A stretch of DNA of 64,000 nucleotides from Rhipicephalus microplus (Eukaryota > Arthropoda > Arachnida > Ixodida > Ixodidae), in assembly GCF_043290135.1 (NCBI RefSeq), contig NC_134710.1:204684192-204748191 (forward strand). The letters are read 5' to 3'. The stretch's first letter is position 1, and every line of letters begins with the position of its first letter. Below the pieces are notes generated by a model, which saw only the letters and a program-made list of their open reading frames with translations, searched no databases and was not told where the DNA came from. Below are positions 20,870-33,849 of the stretch, in pieces. The position numbers and the translations under genes were made by a program.

Positions 20870-22755
20870 TTTTACTTTGCGCAAGTACTCCTGTCTAGAG
20901 TTGAGGTGTTAGTCGCATTTTTATTGCCACGGGGGCATGCGTCCGGCCATCTTGACCCCGTGGTGGTCGCTCTAGCACGATTGACCCTTTGCTTTGGTAG
21001 CTGAAGGAGCAAAATTCCATGTAGGCATAATGAGCAAAATACGCCACCTTTTCAATTCGGGATAGCGGCACCACTCAGTATCTTCGAATGTGAAAACAAG
21101 TGCCTTAAATGGACTAGGAAGGTGGTGAAGAAGTCTGAGGAGGGCCAGCTGCACTTCTTAACCACATAGTCATACGAAGCAGTAACTTCGCTGTAGCTAC
21201 AGACAGGTCAAGTGATTTATATTGCTCGTTTACTCATCAAAGCATCTTTCCGGCTGTTGAATAATCTCAGCCTATGGAGCACAACGGCTTTCTAACACGT
21301 GAACTAACGTCACCTATGAGACCTCATTGATCTCCCCCTCTCCAGGTCGAACGTGTACCTCTCTTGTCGCAGGTCATCTTTTTGTGTTGTTTCTTTTGCG
21401 CCATCAAGGGAGCTATTCTGAAGAACGCAAGCTTTGAATCTGGCTCTCCCCGGATATTCTTCGCATAGAAAACGCTTTACTTGTACCAGTTTTCGCACCT
21501 GATGGCAACAATTTGCATTTTTAAGCCGTGTACGGGGACTGCGCATGTGTCCCTCATGTCAACCACCTTTCACGTAAAACCGCTGAAATCGGGGCTCTTC
21601 TAAAATTAGGAGCTAATAGACATCGAAAGATGATCTAATGATCAATTGTCTTACAAGTGATGTGTTCTATTTTGCTGAGGCTTATTTCCGAGAGTGCTGT
21701 CACTGCCCTCAGGCCCTCTACAACAAGCTACGAACAATGAGTCTGTTGCTTAACTAGAGACGGGTCGGCTGCTCGCCCCTGTTCTCTCCAAGTGCCCCTT
21801 CTAACACCTCGAAGCTCACTCTGTATACCGCCGAACGCCCGGAACTACCTCGGACGGCACAAAGAGCAAGTGGAACAAATTTATGTTGGGGATCGGATAA
21901 GGGTGAACGGTCCCTGGCTGCCGCAGTAACTCTTTAGGAGCCTTTTTGTGTCTAGCTGCCAACATACACATGATCAGTCCCAAGCCCTGGTGGGTGGATG
22001 CCAGAAACACGGACCATTGGACGGCATGCAGTTGGCATCGTGGGAGACACAGTCTAAACTGGGAGCCACTAAAAGCGACACCTGATTCCACAGTCATTTC
22101 GTCGAGGATTGTACCGACTGACGTCAGCCGCGGGCGGAGAAAACAAGCGGTGTTTTATTTCGCGCATTCTCCCGTGCTTTCGCAACACTCCTGAGTGGCG
22201 CGTGAGAGCCGCTCGCCAGTGTCTCCACGGCGGCCGGTTGCTATTGCCGTTATTTCTCTTCTGTTCAGACGTGTGCCTTATTCAGAAGATGAATGCTTTT
22301 ATTCCCGTGACTGCCAGTCGACGGGCTATGGTTGCAGGCGGAGAAGACGCGCCGAGCAACGAGGCTGGCGTCAGCTTGTAAGGCGAGACGTCTGCGCTAA
22401 TAGCCTCTTCCTTGCGAAATGCTGCGTTCGTTTGCTTGCCATGAAATCCATGTGAGGTTCGAACTTCATTGTGCCATTTTTTTAGCGCTAGGGACAGTAA
22501 GGCTGTTTACCATAACTACTGTCGTTATCTAAAGGTAATGTGGCGCGTCATGTCAACCATGCTACATTACGGATGGACTAAGGCAAACCGTAGCTTCCCG
22601 ACGTATAAAGGCACCTCGTCGAGCTGAAGACTTCTGCGTACCGAAATACGCGCAATTATTTACATGGGATCTGTGACGTTTTTACCTCACTGGTCCCAAT
22701 ATTAAGAAATTTTGTGGACAATCTTGGCTGGATTTTCGCACTGGCGTCAACGTTG
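20870..22755. other. Unassigned DNA with one GC-richer patch
   Basis: The frames at 21310-21546 and 21816-22097 (minus) have no recognisable domain. Around 22100-22400 the sequence is richer in CpG (for example TGACGTCAGCCGCGGGCGG), which could mark a promoter or an unrecognised element. No exon can be supported. Confidence 0.35.
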
Positions 22756-22759
22756 ACGT

Positions 22760-23430
22760 CACGCACTGTATACGTATACATATGTATGTATATGAAAAAT
22801 TAAGAAAAAAATTATGCAGAAAAGGACTCAAGTGCGCGGAAATAAACCTCCGACCTCTTGCTGATGAGTGCTAGGCGTTAGCCACCGAGCCACGAAAGAG
22901 CACCTCCTTCATTGTGGAAAGGGTGAGCTATTATTATTTACCACTTACCACTGGCGATGGTCATATCGCGGTGATGTCATGTTTTCAGCATTACCAGCGA
23001 GATGGTTCAAGGATGCGCGTCGCCAGATTATCACGACGCGGCGACGTGCTTTCTCATGCCATGCGTACATTGCCCCGCAAAGAAGGGCGCAGGGTTGACG
23101 CTCACGCATGCGCACGCTTATCTCGTGGTGCGCATAATTGTACGCCTTGGGTTTTCACCAGATCGACTCTTTCGCTGTTACCGGGTGCATAAAAATTACT
23201 GCACTCGCTGCAAAGTCTCCGTTTGTGAATGGGGTGCGCTTTTGAGACAGTGATATAACAACTAACACAATTATTCACGTTCATTTGTTCCTCTGAGTGC
23301 GTTTCGTGCGTCTTTTGTGCGCAAGAAACGTGGGGCACGTTTCGGTCTGCTCCATACTTCTCGTGACCTTCCAATTTGTTGCTATCACGTTCGTTGCTTC
23401 GCCAATGTGGAAAACCTGTCACTTTTTCAA
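22760..23430 (-). mobile_element. T1 composite repeat, minus strand
   Basis: On the minus strand it carries the T1 landmarks in order: TTGGCGAAGCAACGAACGTG, a GAAGGTCACGAG block, the CACAAAAGACGCACGAAACG block, then a tRNA-like part (TGGCTCGGTGG with GGAGGTTTATTTCC). The TATA box is mutated. It is non-coding. Confidence 0.65.
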
Positions 23431-23479
23431 AGTTACGCCATTATTAGCTTGTTTTCTACGTGTAGGTGCGCCGACTGTA

Positions 23480-23514
23480 GTTCTACTACTACTCCTAATA
23501 CTACTACTACAACA

Positions 23515-23555
<41 letters not shown>

Positions 23556-23620
23556 CACTGCTACTACTTTACTTCTAATACTTCTACTATACTATGACTA
23601 CTATTACTACTACTAACAAT
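23480..23620. repeat. Trinucleotide repeat region (TAC)n/(AAT)n
   Basis: About 13 AAT units are flanked on both sides by imperfect TAC/TACT repeats. Frames through it (poly-Asn, poly-Ile) are not genes. Confidence 0.93.
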
Positions 23621-24665
23621 CGTCCTTACCACCTTCAGCACCTTGAGCAAATACGTTTTTCCTTGGATAAACGGGACTTATCGCAAGTGACATATCAACA
23701 TTTTAATAACCTGTTTGCGTGTTTATAGATCTTAGTAGAAATACGTGCTATCTGTAGAGTACTTGCTGTTACGAACTATTCAAGTGTTGTTGGCAAACGC
23801 CAAAATTGCTCTTTATTTTTCAAATATTCGTGGAAAGGGTGATATTTTTCATTGTCTAATAACGTAAACGCATTTCGGTTGTCTCATGTAGTTGTGTTTG
23901 AAAAAGCTGGCGTCTACATCTGCATAACAAATAGACACATAATTCATTGCAATGCCCATACGGTCACTGTTGTACACTACATTGCATAAATGGCGGTACT
24001 CAGTATGATAGTTTTGACACGAAAACTTGCAGTTCAGATAAGGGCAGTGAGGCAATTAGCCACGAACTCTATGCCCACTGAACGTAGTTTATATTCGGGC
24101 GCATTTCGTTTTTCTGCATCATGGCTCATCGTCGTTGATGTCGTAGTTGAACCATTCGCATTGCCAGTGAGCTTAATTTTTTTTTGTGACTCATGAATCA
24201 ATGCGTGCATTTGTAAATAATTCGTTATACCTAATGAAATATCAGCAGCATTTTTTAAAGCAGCAGTTGAGGATCTCAGATTTCAGTGAATGGAATTTAG
24301 TGCTTTGGCGGTTTTCACAACCAAGGCATGCACACGCGCATTCCAAGAACAGTAGCTCACGAAGGTTACATCAAGGTACTTATACATTGGTTGCTGATGA
24401 ATTACGTCACTGTTCAGAAAATAACGCGTTTCATTATTCTTCTTTTGTAGTAAAAGAAATATGTACACATTTTTAACGTTAAGTAACAATTTCCACTACT
24501 CACACTATTTCATATTTCTGGTAAGGTCATCATGCGATTCAATGTAGTTCCATTGGTTTTTTTTATTATTTTTATGTATAACACAGAACCGTCGGCAAAT
24601 AAATGGACTGCAGAGAATATCCCGTGAGCAATGTGATTATTGTAAACTAAAAATAGCAGACACTT

Positions 24666-25679
24666 GTAATTGGGCGTACGTAACGAGCCCACGTATGCAG
24701 CACTGCCATGGAAGGGAACTGCGCATGTGGAGCACGTAACTTATCTATTTCAGAGATGCGCGCGTACGCTCAAAACAAGATGCTGCGTGCGTAACGCAAT
24801 GTTTACTACGTTACGTTTTCGCGAGACCTCGGAGAAACCAGAACGAGAGTATATGGTGACAGCAGTGGCGTTCGACGCTGACAGCACCAGCGGACCTGAT
24901 GCAAGGCATGTGTACTTCACAATAAAAGGCAATGTTTTCGTGCCAGACAGTAAATTCAAGTGGCACGTTTCGGCATCCTGATGATTCAGAAGAAATTGCC
25001 TGGCGTCTCACGAAAATCCTCAAGAATCGCCTTCGATGGAATGTGTGCGGGAACGCGTCTCTTTCTGCCAGGCCTCTTGGCGAATGAACCCGTAAATAAA
25101 ACAGCAGCTTTATACGTACTTTTATTCATGGTGCAACGTAACATGCCTTGGTCATTGTGAAAGATTTCATGCCTTCAATGTGCTGGTAGTAAATTGTAAA
25201 ATTGTGAATACTTGGAACGCGACAACTTCTTGCGGGGTACGCTAAGCCTCATTCACAGCAGCGTTGGATAGAACGCTCAGGTCGATCCAGTGCGGCCGTT
25301 CCAGATCAGACGCCGTTCTTACATTGCGAACACAAGTTGCAAAACAGCAAAGGGGAACGTGCACAGTCAGTGCACCTAGGAAAAATGCTTATTATCTACA
25401 CAGCGAACGCCACGGCCTGACTTGTACGGTGGTGGCCCATTCCCTGTCAGTCAGGATGTTTTTTGCACAGATCAAATAGGTCACGTTATTACTGTGACCT
25501 AGCGTGGGTGGCGCTGATAACTATTACAAACCCTTGCATCTCGAATACGACTTATCTAGTTGAGTGAAACGCATCAAGGTACGTTAAAGTAAAAGTGTTC
25601 GTTGAACGCTCCACTTGCAGCGTGTGAAACCTCATTTTCACAGCGTACACAACATCCCCGTACGACCCACCAAAGTGTC
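24666..25679. mobile_element. DNA-transposon-like insert inside LINE-B
   Basis: Its edges read AGACACTTGT (left) and, on the reverse complement of the right edge, AGACACTTTGG. Both are followed by a GGGCGTACG/GGGTCGTACG-like stretch. Rejoining the flanking RT gives a continuous PLLFLVY motif and implies a short CTA or TA duplication. A 103-codon plus-strand frame starting at 24670 spans much of the left part (ending at 24981) but is not recognisable. It is probably non-autonomous. Confidence 0.6.
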
Positions 25680-26173
25680 TAGTAGCGGCACTAAAACAGA
25701 CCCCTGAGGGACAACTGATGTTACTTCTACCATGGATGAAGTGCAAGCATTCTGAGCAATACATTGCAAACACTGTGGCAGACAACTGGCAATTCATTTC
25801 AGCACTTCTTTATCAATAATTGCCACTTAAAATTTGTAAACAAGCAAGGGGTGGGCCAAAGTATCAAAGGTTTGTCTGAATCTGAAAAAAAAATGCAGTC
25901 TGTTTTTCTATCATGGCCCACCTCAGTTACTAAATCGTGGTAGAATTCAATCAGTTGCGCTGTGGCAGACAGGCGCTTCAGAAAACCATGCTGAGAATCG
26001 ACTAATAGCTTACGTTGAAGTAGACGTTTCCTTATGTCTCTATACAGTATGTGCTTCAAAATCTTTCAGCGAATAGATATTTCAAAAATGCGCCTCTAAT
26101 TGCCTCTTTCTTGATTCACCTTTATAAATAGGAACCACCCAGGCCATTTTGCAGTCTTCAGACAGAATTCCAG

Positions 26174-26411
26174 CCCCGCCGCGGTGGTCTAGTGGCTAAG
26201 GTACTCGGCTGCTGACCCACAGGTCGCGGGATCGAATCCCGGCTGCGGCGGCTGCATTTCCGATGGAGGCGGAAATGTTGTAGGCCCGTGTGCTCAGATT
26301 TGGGCGCACGTTAAAGAACCCCAGGTGGTCGAAATTTCCGGAGTCCTCCACTACGGCGTCTCTCATAATCATATAGTGGTTTTGGGACGTTAAACTCCAC
26401 ATATCAATCAA
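26174..26411 (+). mobile_element. Ruka-type SINE inside LINE-B
   Basis: A full-length copy with canonical A and B boxes. It is flanked by a perfect 16-bp duplication (TCAGACAGAATTCCAG at 26158-26173 and 26412-26427) that belongs to the RT relic. Confidence 0.97.
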
Positions 26412-26459
26412 TCAGACAGAATTCCAGAAACGAGAGATTTTTATTGCTGTAGCCATTAT

Positions 26460-26830
26460 ATGGTATCGTCACCGCCACCGCCACTGCCGCCGTCATGCAC
26501 TGTAAATTTCTACTTGTCTATATGTATGAACACTCAAGCAAGAAAAAAAAAGCCGCCCACGCTCGGCGATAATCTTTTCGCGATGCACCGAGGCGCGCTT
26601 TTATCCGATGCGTACTTCGTTCCGCAAAAGATGTGTGGGAGGAGGTAGATGCTTGTGCGTGCGCGCTCATCCTTTGGTGTGATAATCTTGCACCTTAGGC
26701 TTTCAGCGGGAAAATTTCGATAGTTAGTGGGTCCACAAGGTCTCTTTGCTCGCTGCACAGGCCCCACTTGCGAACAGAGTGCGTTTTTTATACACAACCA
26801 CGTATAAAAACTGGGACGCTTGTTAGTTTG
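26460..26830 (-). mobile_element. T1 composite repeat, internally deleted copy
   Basis: Similarity to T1 at both ends on the minus strand (GTATAAAAAACGCACTCTG-type and CACACATCTTTTGCGGAAC-type blocks, and the GGCGGTGGC end), with the tRNA-like centre missing. The assignment is weaker than for the other copies. Confidence 0.4.
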
Positions 26831-26938
26831 CACTCATCTGTACCATTGATTATCTTTCGTCTGCCATTTTCCGACTTGCGGCGAAACTGTGACGTTTAAA
26901 TGCGATGCATTTCTTAGCGAGCTTCAGCAACTTTGAGC

Positions 26939-27065
<127 letters not shown>

Positions 27066-28440
27066 GCCGCCTACGGCTTCTAGCTTTCTTGGCTGTTTTG
27101 ATAATGGTATCGATAGTAAAATCAAATAGCGCAACATGACTGTATGACGATCATAAGGGACTAGTCATAACATGGAAAGCATGACATATATGTTATGAAT
27201 GTCATGAGTTACATTTGATGGTCTTGGAACTCTTGCGGTGGTTTCGTTCACATGACATTTTGCAAAACTGGTATGGTATGAGAAGACTGCATGGCGAACA
27301 TAAGTGACAGATCCTAAAGCAAAAATCATGAGCTACTTGTCATGTGAGTCATGATTACACGTTACGCTAATGGTGTGCTCGCGGTCGTTTCGCTAGCTTC
27401 CGTTACCAAATTTGGTATTACGAGACGTGGATGAATGATGAAGGCATATGAGTGGTGTAAACGTAATAATCATGAGATGCTTGTCATGTAAGAACATGAC
27501 TACATGCCACAGTTCATGATGCCCTCACGGTTGGCTTGCCCTGCCACGGTGGTCTTGTGGCTAAAGTACTCGGCTGCTGACCTGCAGGTCGTGAGATAAA
27601 ATCCCGGCTGTGGCGGCTGCATTTCCGATGGAGGCGGAATGTTGTAGGCCCGTGTGCTCAGGTTTGGGTGCACGTTAAAGAACCCCAGGTAGTCGAAATT
27701 TCCGGGGCCCTCCACTACGGCCTCTATCATAATCATATGGTGGTTTTGGGACGTTAAACCCCACGAATGAATCAATCAATCAATCAATCGCGGATGGCTT
27801 CACCAGTTTCGCATATACAAATGTGTTATTACGTTACGCGAAAGGACGGCGAAGGTGAATGACACGTCCAAACGTAATAAAAGTGACATGCGTGTCATGT
27901 AAAACATTACTACATGATACGCTCATTGTGCGCTCGTGCTCGTTTCACTAGCTCCATACATACTAATTTTGGTGTTACGTGACGTCAATGGATGGCGAAG
28001 GTATATGACTGACGCAAATATACCGATAACATGCGTGTCTTGTAAAACATGACTACCCACTACGCTCATAGCACGCTCGCGGCCATTTCGCTAGCGCCAC
28101 ACATAACAAATTTGGTATTACGTGAAGTGAATAGAGGACTAAGGTAAATAAAACATTCAAACATCGTAATCATAATATGCCTGTCATGTAAAACATGATT
28201 ACATGCTACGCTCATAGCGTGCTCGCGGCCTTTTTGCTAGCTACACATATATCAAATTTGTAACCACATGACGTGAATGGAAGACGATGGTAAATGACAT
28301 GTCCAAGCATGATAATCATGACATGCATGTCATGCAAAATATGAAAGTATGCTACGCTCATAGCATGCTCGCGGTCATTTCGCTCGCTCAACATATACCA
28401 AACTTGGTATCACGTGACGTGCATAGACGACAAAGGGATC
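27066..28440. repeat. Minisatellite array, period about 146 bp
   Basis: The motif GCTCGCGGTCATTTCGCTAG and relatives recur at 27229, 27377, 27522, 27932, 28075, 28221 and 28367. The spacings are 143-148 bp once the Ruka insertion at 27538-27790 is removed. Each unit also has a CATG-rich dyad (a perfect CATGACATGCATGTCATG near 28319), a TACGCTCATAGC block and a CAAATTTGGTATTACGTGA block. Units are diverged. It is non-coding. Confidence 0.9.
27538..27790 (+). mobile_element. Ruka-type SINE inside the minisatellite
   Basis: A full-length copy with an (AATC)n tail of about four units. The flanks CGGTTGGCTT (27528-27537) and CGGATGGCTT (27791-27800) are a 10-bp duplication with one mismatch. Removing the insert restores the array period. 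Confidence 0.93.
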
Positions 28441-28589
28441 TGCCTATTTTTGTTACATTAGATGAAGATATGACGCAATGGGTCAGGAACAGCGCTTAAA
28501 AACGTGAGGGTAACACCTATCTGGGCCAGGGAGTTTCATCTATTCTTTTAACGGGGATTTGATCCCAGTGACACAAAGTTCAAACCGGA

Positions 28590-28850
28590 GCTGCCGCGGT
28601 GGTCTAGTAGCTAAGGTACTCGGCTGCAGGCCCTCAGGTCATGGGATTAAATCCCGGCAGCGACGCTTGTATTTTTGATAGAAGCGAAAATGCTGTAGGC
28701 CCGTGTGCTCATACTCTGGTGCACGTTAAAGAGCCCCAATTCGTTGAAATTTCTGGAGTCCTCTACTACTCGCGTCTGTCATAATGATATGATGGTTTTT
28801 AAACGGTAAACCCCACATATCACTCAATCAATCAATCAATCAATCAAATT
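28590..28850 (+). mobile_element. Ruka-type SINE beside LINE-C
   Basis: A full-length but substituted copy: GCCGCGGTGGTCTAGTAGC head, GGGATTAAATCCC B-box, and a tail of six AATC-type units. It abuts the 3' edge of the LINE-C relic. Confidence 0.92.
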
Positions 28851-31200
28851 TCTGCTGGTGGCATTGATTATTTGTTTGCTAGATGAGACTGAACCAGCGT
28901 GGATAATTTCACAGCATTCTTCTCATGTAAAAGTACGGAATGAAAAAATTGAGCCACGTGGCCTTATCAATACGCTGGACAAGGTCTCATTGTCTTGAAC
29001 AATCTCGTCTATTCCATTTGAATTATCCTCGTAGTTCTTTACATGTCTCCAAAAAGACTTGGGGTTAATATTTATGTTTTCCTTCAGTCGCCGTAACAAC
29101 TAATCTCTCGGACTACGTACTTTTAATTTATATTTATTTGTAAGCTTCTCTAATCTCTTGTACTGACAATCAGTTCAGGTTATTTTAAATGGCTTGTACA
29201 CTCGTCCGCCTTTTCCTTATTATTCTAAAAATCGCTGATCACACCCGTGGCTTCTTGAACTCTTTGAATTTAGTTGTATTTGTACTTGGCAGGTACTTCT
29301 CCGTTAGTTCCATAATTTTTGTTAAAAAAAACCACAGCGGTAGAACATCGGCGTTCTCGCATTGACATTCTAAAACAGCCAAATGAGCAAATAATTTATG
29401 TCACAGAGCAGAATAATCACCCTTACCATTCAAAAAGCTTTTCTGAATCGGTAAGACTTTGGTTTCTTGATATCATGATTGACGGTTGCTACAACAGCGA
29501 GATGATTGCTAATACGTAAAATACATGTAAAATACTCTACAATATTCGGTGACTTGCGAGAAAAGAAAATCTAAAATAAAATCTTTCCATGTGGCAACAC
29601 TAACACACTTATAAGACCGAACGTTGAAATGATGTTTTCTATGTAAGTGTTTTCACGACAACTAGTCAAGGCAATACATGTTCAGTTAGATCATGTCAAT
29701 TTTAGTTGAATAAAAACACCGGCAAGGATAAACTTATTCGTTGTCTACAGAATTGTGTTGTACAGTTGGTGCGACGTGGCTGGATCAGAATTTGGCGGTC
29801 GATAAATTTTTCTGGCAATAAATTTTGCATTGTTGGTAAGCGTCACCATGCACCAGACGAATTATACGTCATCATGTCTGATATAAAGTTTAGATGACCG
29901 TAAAGAAGTGTGAACTAACTAAAACACCCCTCCACTAGTTCTTGCCCTACCATATGGGTAAACGTTTAAGTGGCCAGCAAACGCGTCACTATCACTGATT
30001 GACGGTATCAGCTACGATTTTGTTCTAAACACTATATCCGCCTTCGTCATATAAATTCAGCCTGCGATTTTTTCATTCACAATACTTCTGCAGTGTACAA
30101 CAACAGCTGCTAAGTATCATGAAGGTGAGACAGTCCTACAAGAAGGGAACCACCTCTTTCAAGTAGGAACTGCCTTTTCTTTGATTTTATCCCGCATAAA
30201 TACCAAACCGTCAACAAAAGGCTTGTCAAAACTTAGCCTGATTTCTGATGTGTTCTGCTAGTTTGATTTTAGCATATTTTCACAGTCGTTTTTAGATATA
30301 TCGTGCTTTTGGTGCATAGTCCTGATCTATTCTGCAATAAGACCGTTGGACTTTTTCAGCGTTTTTTAGAAACATTCGTTTTTTCTTAGTCGGAGGTGAA
30401 ATTCGCAACAATCAGCCGGCTGTATTTATTACTGAATCAACCAATGCAATGTGCTCTTTGAACTGACCTCAGCTGGATTGCAAGACAAGGTATAGAGATA
30501 TTCTTAATCAGCTCTCAGACTGAGCCGCCATTTCTTCCTTATCGTGTTTAACCGCATGAAAGACCGGGGTGGCCCTTTAGCTTGTATTTTACAAGTCGGT
30601 ATTTTTCGTTTGCGATTCCTAAACTTCAATTTTGAGCTCTTCGACCTCAGTTATTTGCCGCTCTTCTGTCTCGTTAAGAGTATCAATCAGACCTTCAGAT
30701 TTACCCAACTAATCGTTTATTCCAGACAGCATTGCTTCATGTGTTGTGTTTTCGATGAAGCCATGTTGTAGGCCCGTGTGCTGAGATTTCGGTGCACGTC
30801 AAAGAACTCCCAGGTGGTTGCAATTTCCGGAGCTCTCCACTACGGCGTCTATCATTATCATATGGTGGTTTTCGAACGTTAAATCCCACATATCTATTTA
30901 TCTAGTTTCATGTTTTCTCAGTTGTTTTCTGGATAGCGTCTAGCTTTTTCATCATGCTGTTTCAAGCTGCCTGCAAACTCTTGAGTAATTCTAGTTGAGT
31001 TTCATTCCAGGGGCCAAAATTCATCTCAACACCACCAGAAATGAGCAATAGTAGCATCAAATACAGTAACCGTTTAGCGAATCAACGAAGGTTCTGATGA
31101 CGAGCTTGTTCTTTCCCGAGTTCGATATAACTACAATCAGATCATGTTGTTGTGGGAAGAGCTGGAAACGCATAAAATATTCTACGTAATTGAAAAGGGT
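28851..31200 (-). mobile_element. LINE-C: ORF1, endonuclease and linker of a non-LTR retrotransposon relic
   Basis: Minus strand, in order: a Glu/Lys/Leu-rich coiled-coil-like ORF1 stretch (about 31000-30540) split by a truncated Ruka; then an endonuclease with DSDAFAGHLNVYPYGRAR followed by GGVLV (about 30000-29920) and ISNHLAVVATVN, in which SDH reads SNH (about 29510-29450); then the linker (LTNKYKLKVRS, then NPKSFWRHVKNYEDN, 29160-29020). The RT is missing: the relic stops at the Ruka copy. Many stops and frame changes. Confidence 0.75.
30764..30901 (+). mobile_element. Ruka-type SINE, 5'-truncated, inside LINE-C ORF1
   Basis: It starts at the TTGTAGGCCCGTGTGCT block and continues to the ATCCCACATATC end. 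The tRNA head is absent. Truncation at the 5' side is typical of target-primed reverse transcription. Confidence 0.88.
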
Positions 31201-31408
31201 AGTGTTCACTAACCTGTAATACTAACATAGAAAGTAGCTGTATGTCGGCCAGCGGGACGGCTCCAATTCATACGAAGACAGGTAGACGTGCGTTTTAGTA
31301 AGGTTGCACATGGTCACGTGGTCCTTCATACTCAAAAGCCTTTGTCGTATCAGTTTAGACACTGATGCTATCACTGGCGTTGAAGATGGCTGGCGGTTAG
31401 TAGAGGCA

Positions 31409-31656
31409 TTGATTGATTGATTGATTTGTGGGGTTTAACGTCCCAAAACCGCTATATGATTATGAGAGACGCCGTAGAGGAGGGCTCCGGAAATTTAGAC
31501 CACCTGGTGTTCTTTAACGTGCACCCAAATCTGAGTACACGGGCCTACCACATTTCCGCCTTTATTGGAAATGCAGCCGCCAGTGCCGGGATTTGATCCC
31601 GCGACCTGCGGGTCAGCAGCCAAGTACCTTAGACACTATACCACCGTGGCGGGGCG
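31409..31656 (-). mobile_element. Ruka-type SINE, minus strand
   Basis: A full-length inverted copy with ATTG tail repeats at its left edge. The flanks TTAGTAGAGGCA (31397-31408) and TTTATCGAGGCA (31657-31668) form a probable 12-bp duplication with three mismatches. Confidence 0.93.
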
Positions 31657-31668
31657 TTTATCGAGGCA

Positions 31669-33840
31669 GTCCCCTTCAGCCAAATGACACGATAATGTCT
31701 TCGCAAATGCCTTTGAAAAAGAAGGAATCACAGCCTGATTCATCGATCGCTTCGAGTTCCAACGATACTCGTCAGAGGCAAGATCCTGTAATACCAACAT
31801 ATCAATAGGCTGCATGTTGGCCAGCGTGTTGGATCTAGGGCCTGTACACGTGCTATTCGCACAGCCGCTAGGCACGAGCTGGGGCACCTGCGGCTCCCAA
31901 ACGGAGCGTGAAAGAGCGTCGCCTTTTCGCTCATTTGCTCTTCGTTTGGGTGCGGCAGGTGACCCGGCACGTACGTTATGGCTGTGTGGGTAGCGCGTGA
32001 GCAGGCATTTAGGAATAGGCATATCCGCTTGAAGTGGGAGTTTCCTGGTAGCATTCAATAAAGGCCCGTGTATTTTCAATGGTCACCGCAAATTAAAAGC
32101 ATGCGAAGGAGACTCCACTTTCGTTCTCAGTGGTTTATTCACCACTGTTCTCGAGGAGTAGTGTCATCTGAATTGTATAGCAGAGGGCTGTGGAGTAAAC
32201 TGACAGACAAATCGAACATTTCCGGGCCGTTGACATGGCAGCGCGTAAAGTGTCACTGAAGGCAACACTAACCGGAATGCTGCAATTTGTAAGGGTTAAA
32301 TCTCTGCTTCGTGAAGATAAGAGCAGTTTTGGTGAAAAAGTTCACTCGATAAGTGTCGCTCATGTACCTCTCCTTCATCCACAATACTCAACCCACTGGG
32401 GCTACAAACGAGGATCTCGAAGCGGTTATTTGGTACATATTTGAGCAGTTGAGTGTGTGCTTGCCCTCACGTTTTCTGAACAGTTTATTTTTCTATGTCT
32501 TCATGCGTTGCGTGTGCATGTAAAAAGTGAAGCATTCTACATTTTTTCAGCAGGCGCGCTGCTTTCAGAAACCTACATTAAACAGTTCACTCAGATAAAT
32601 TGCCGGGTAACTTTGTATACCAAGCTGGCAGGGTGTGTCGTTGGGGATACAGGACCAAGTTTTTGAGCTCTAACTTCAGCAGCTAAAATAAAACAGCCTT
32701 CGAAAAGTGGGTGAATCGAAGCTTTTCTCTTGTGGGCCCCACACTGGAATGCCTATTTGCGATGAAAATTTGTCCGGAAAAGTCGGGTAAGCTAAGACCA
32801 CCTGTTGCCAAGCAACAATTTGTAACGAGCGTAGGATGCAATCTTGTGTAATGTATGACTTTTCCAACCGCTTGTTGGCTCTTCTGACAAAAAATTATGC
32901 TACTCCAGCGGCTGATCGCGCATTGTAAAGCAAGTTCTGGTTAGTGACAAAACGTACAGGGACTCTGTAACCATAGTTTGGACACATTCACCTTTTTCAA
33001 TGATTGCTAGTCAGTAAAATGAACATCTTTCTTTGATCAAACATTAAGGCAGCTTTTGCGCTTAAAAAATTATTATACACTGCGTGTTATTCTTCAGACA
33101 AGCAAGTGTCTTCATTTTAAAAACGTAATGCTGCTGTTAAAAATTAACATAGATTCATTTAACAAGATACATTGGCGCACAAAACAGTACCCGATATCTC
33201 GAAGATTAACTATGTTGGCCCCACCAATAGCGCAGAACCATTAGTAGTTGGAATTCTTTCCTCGATGATAGCCTGTTTTTTGTTTTTGTTTAAGGCACTT
33301 AACTCTAACTGAAATGAATAGAACAATAAGGAAGACCAAAAACGTAAGCATTTTTTCTGCTGAAACTTTTTTGTATGTTGTTAATTTGCATGTAATCTGA
33401 GTGGGTAGACGTTATCTAAAACATTCCGCATTTTTTTATACTGAGTACACACATGTGAGCTCAAAATAATTTTTCCACATGCCTGCACGACGCAAGGAAT
33501 ATGATATGCGGTTAAATAAATTGTACAGTTCCATGCTTGAAGGTCATAATACGATTGCGAGGCTCATTGTGATGTGGGCCTCGTGATGTGACTTTTGACC
33601 CCTCGATGTGGTAAAGACCCATGTGATTGTTTAACGTGCACCTATTTCATAGTAGATGAATGTTTTCCGGAATTCCTTCCCATCAAAGTGTATGCGCCGC
33701 TCCGTAGAATTCAACTCCCATCCCATAGAGCATACCACGGTCACACTTTAGCTGCAACACAGTTGTGTGTCAAGCGGATTTGTCACATCACTGGGTGAAC
33801 AGGGTCTAGACAGCACAGTTACGTACACTTATAGTTCGAA
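31669..33840. other. Unassigned DNA
   Basis: Minus-strand frames at 31636-32079 overlap one another without a recognisable domain. The rest is AT-rich, with no repeats matching elsewhere in the window. Confidence 0.45.
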
Positions 33841-33849
33841 TGTTGTACT

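Larger units (their letters stand above)
24260..26445 (-). mobile_element. LINE-B: non-LTR RT relic in three pieces
   Basis: Minus-strand RT pieces in order: 26445-26412, then 26157-25680 (VDSQHGFLKRLSATAQLIEF, ending VVPQGSVLVPLL), then 24665-24260 (LLFLVYNNHIAHG, LFADGSVLY for FADD, and MYKYLDVTF for YKYLGV). The first break is a Ruka copy with target duplications. The second is a 1-kb DNA element inserted inside the PQGSVLGPLLFLVY motif. Frames are broken, and the catalytic Asp pair reads DG. The endonuclease is absent. Confidence 0.82.

Noticed and set aside
22109..22455. CpG-richer patch as a gene promoter with first exon
   Set aside because: No downstream exon, no clear donor site, and the small frames disagree in register.
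27066..28440. CRISPR-like direct repeats
   Set aside because: Units are long, diverged and contiguous without unique spacers, and the genome is eukaryotic.
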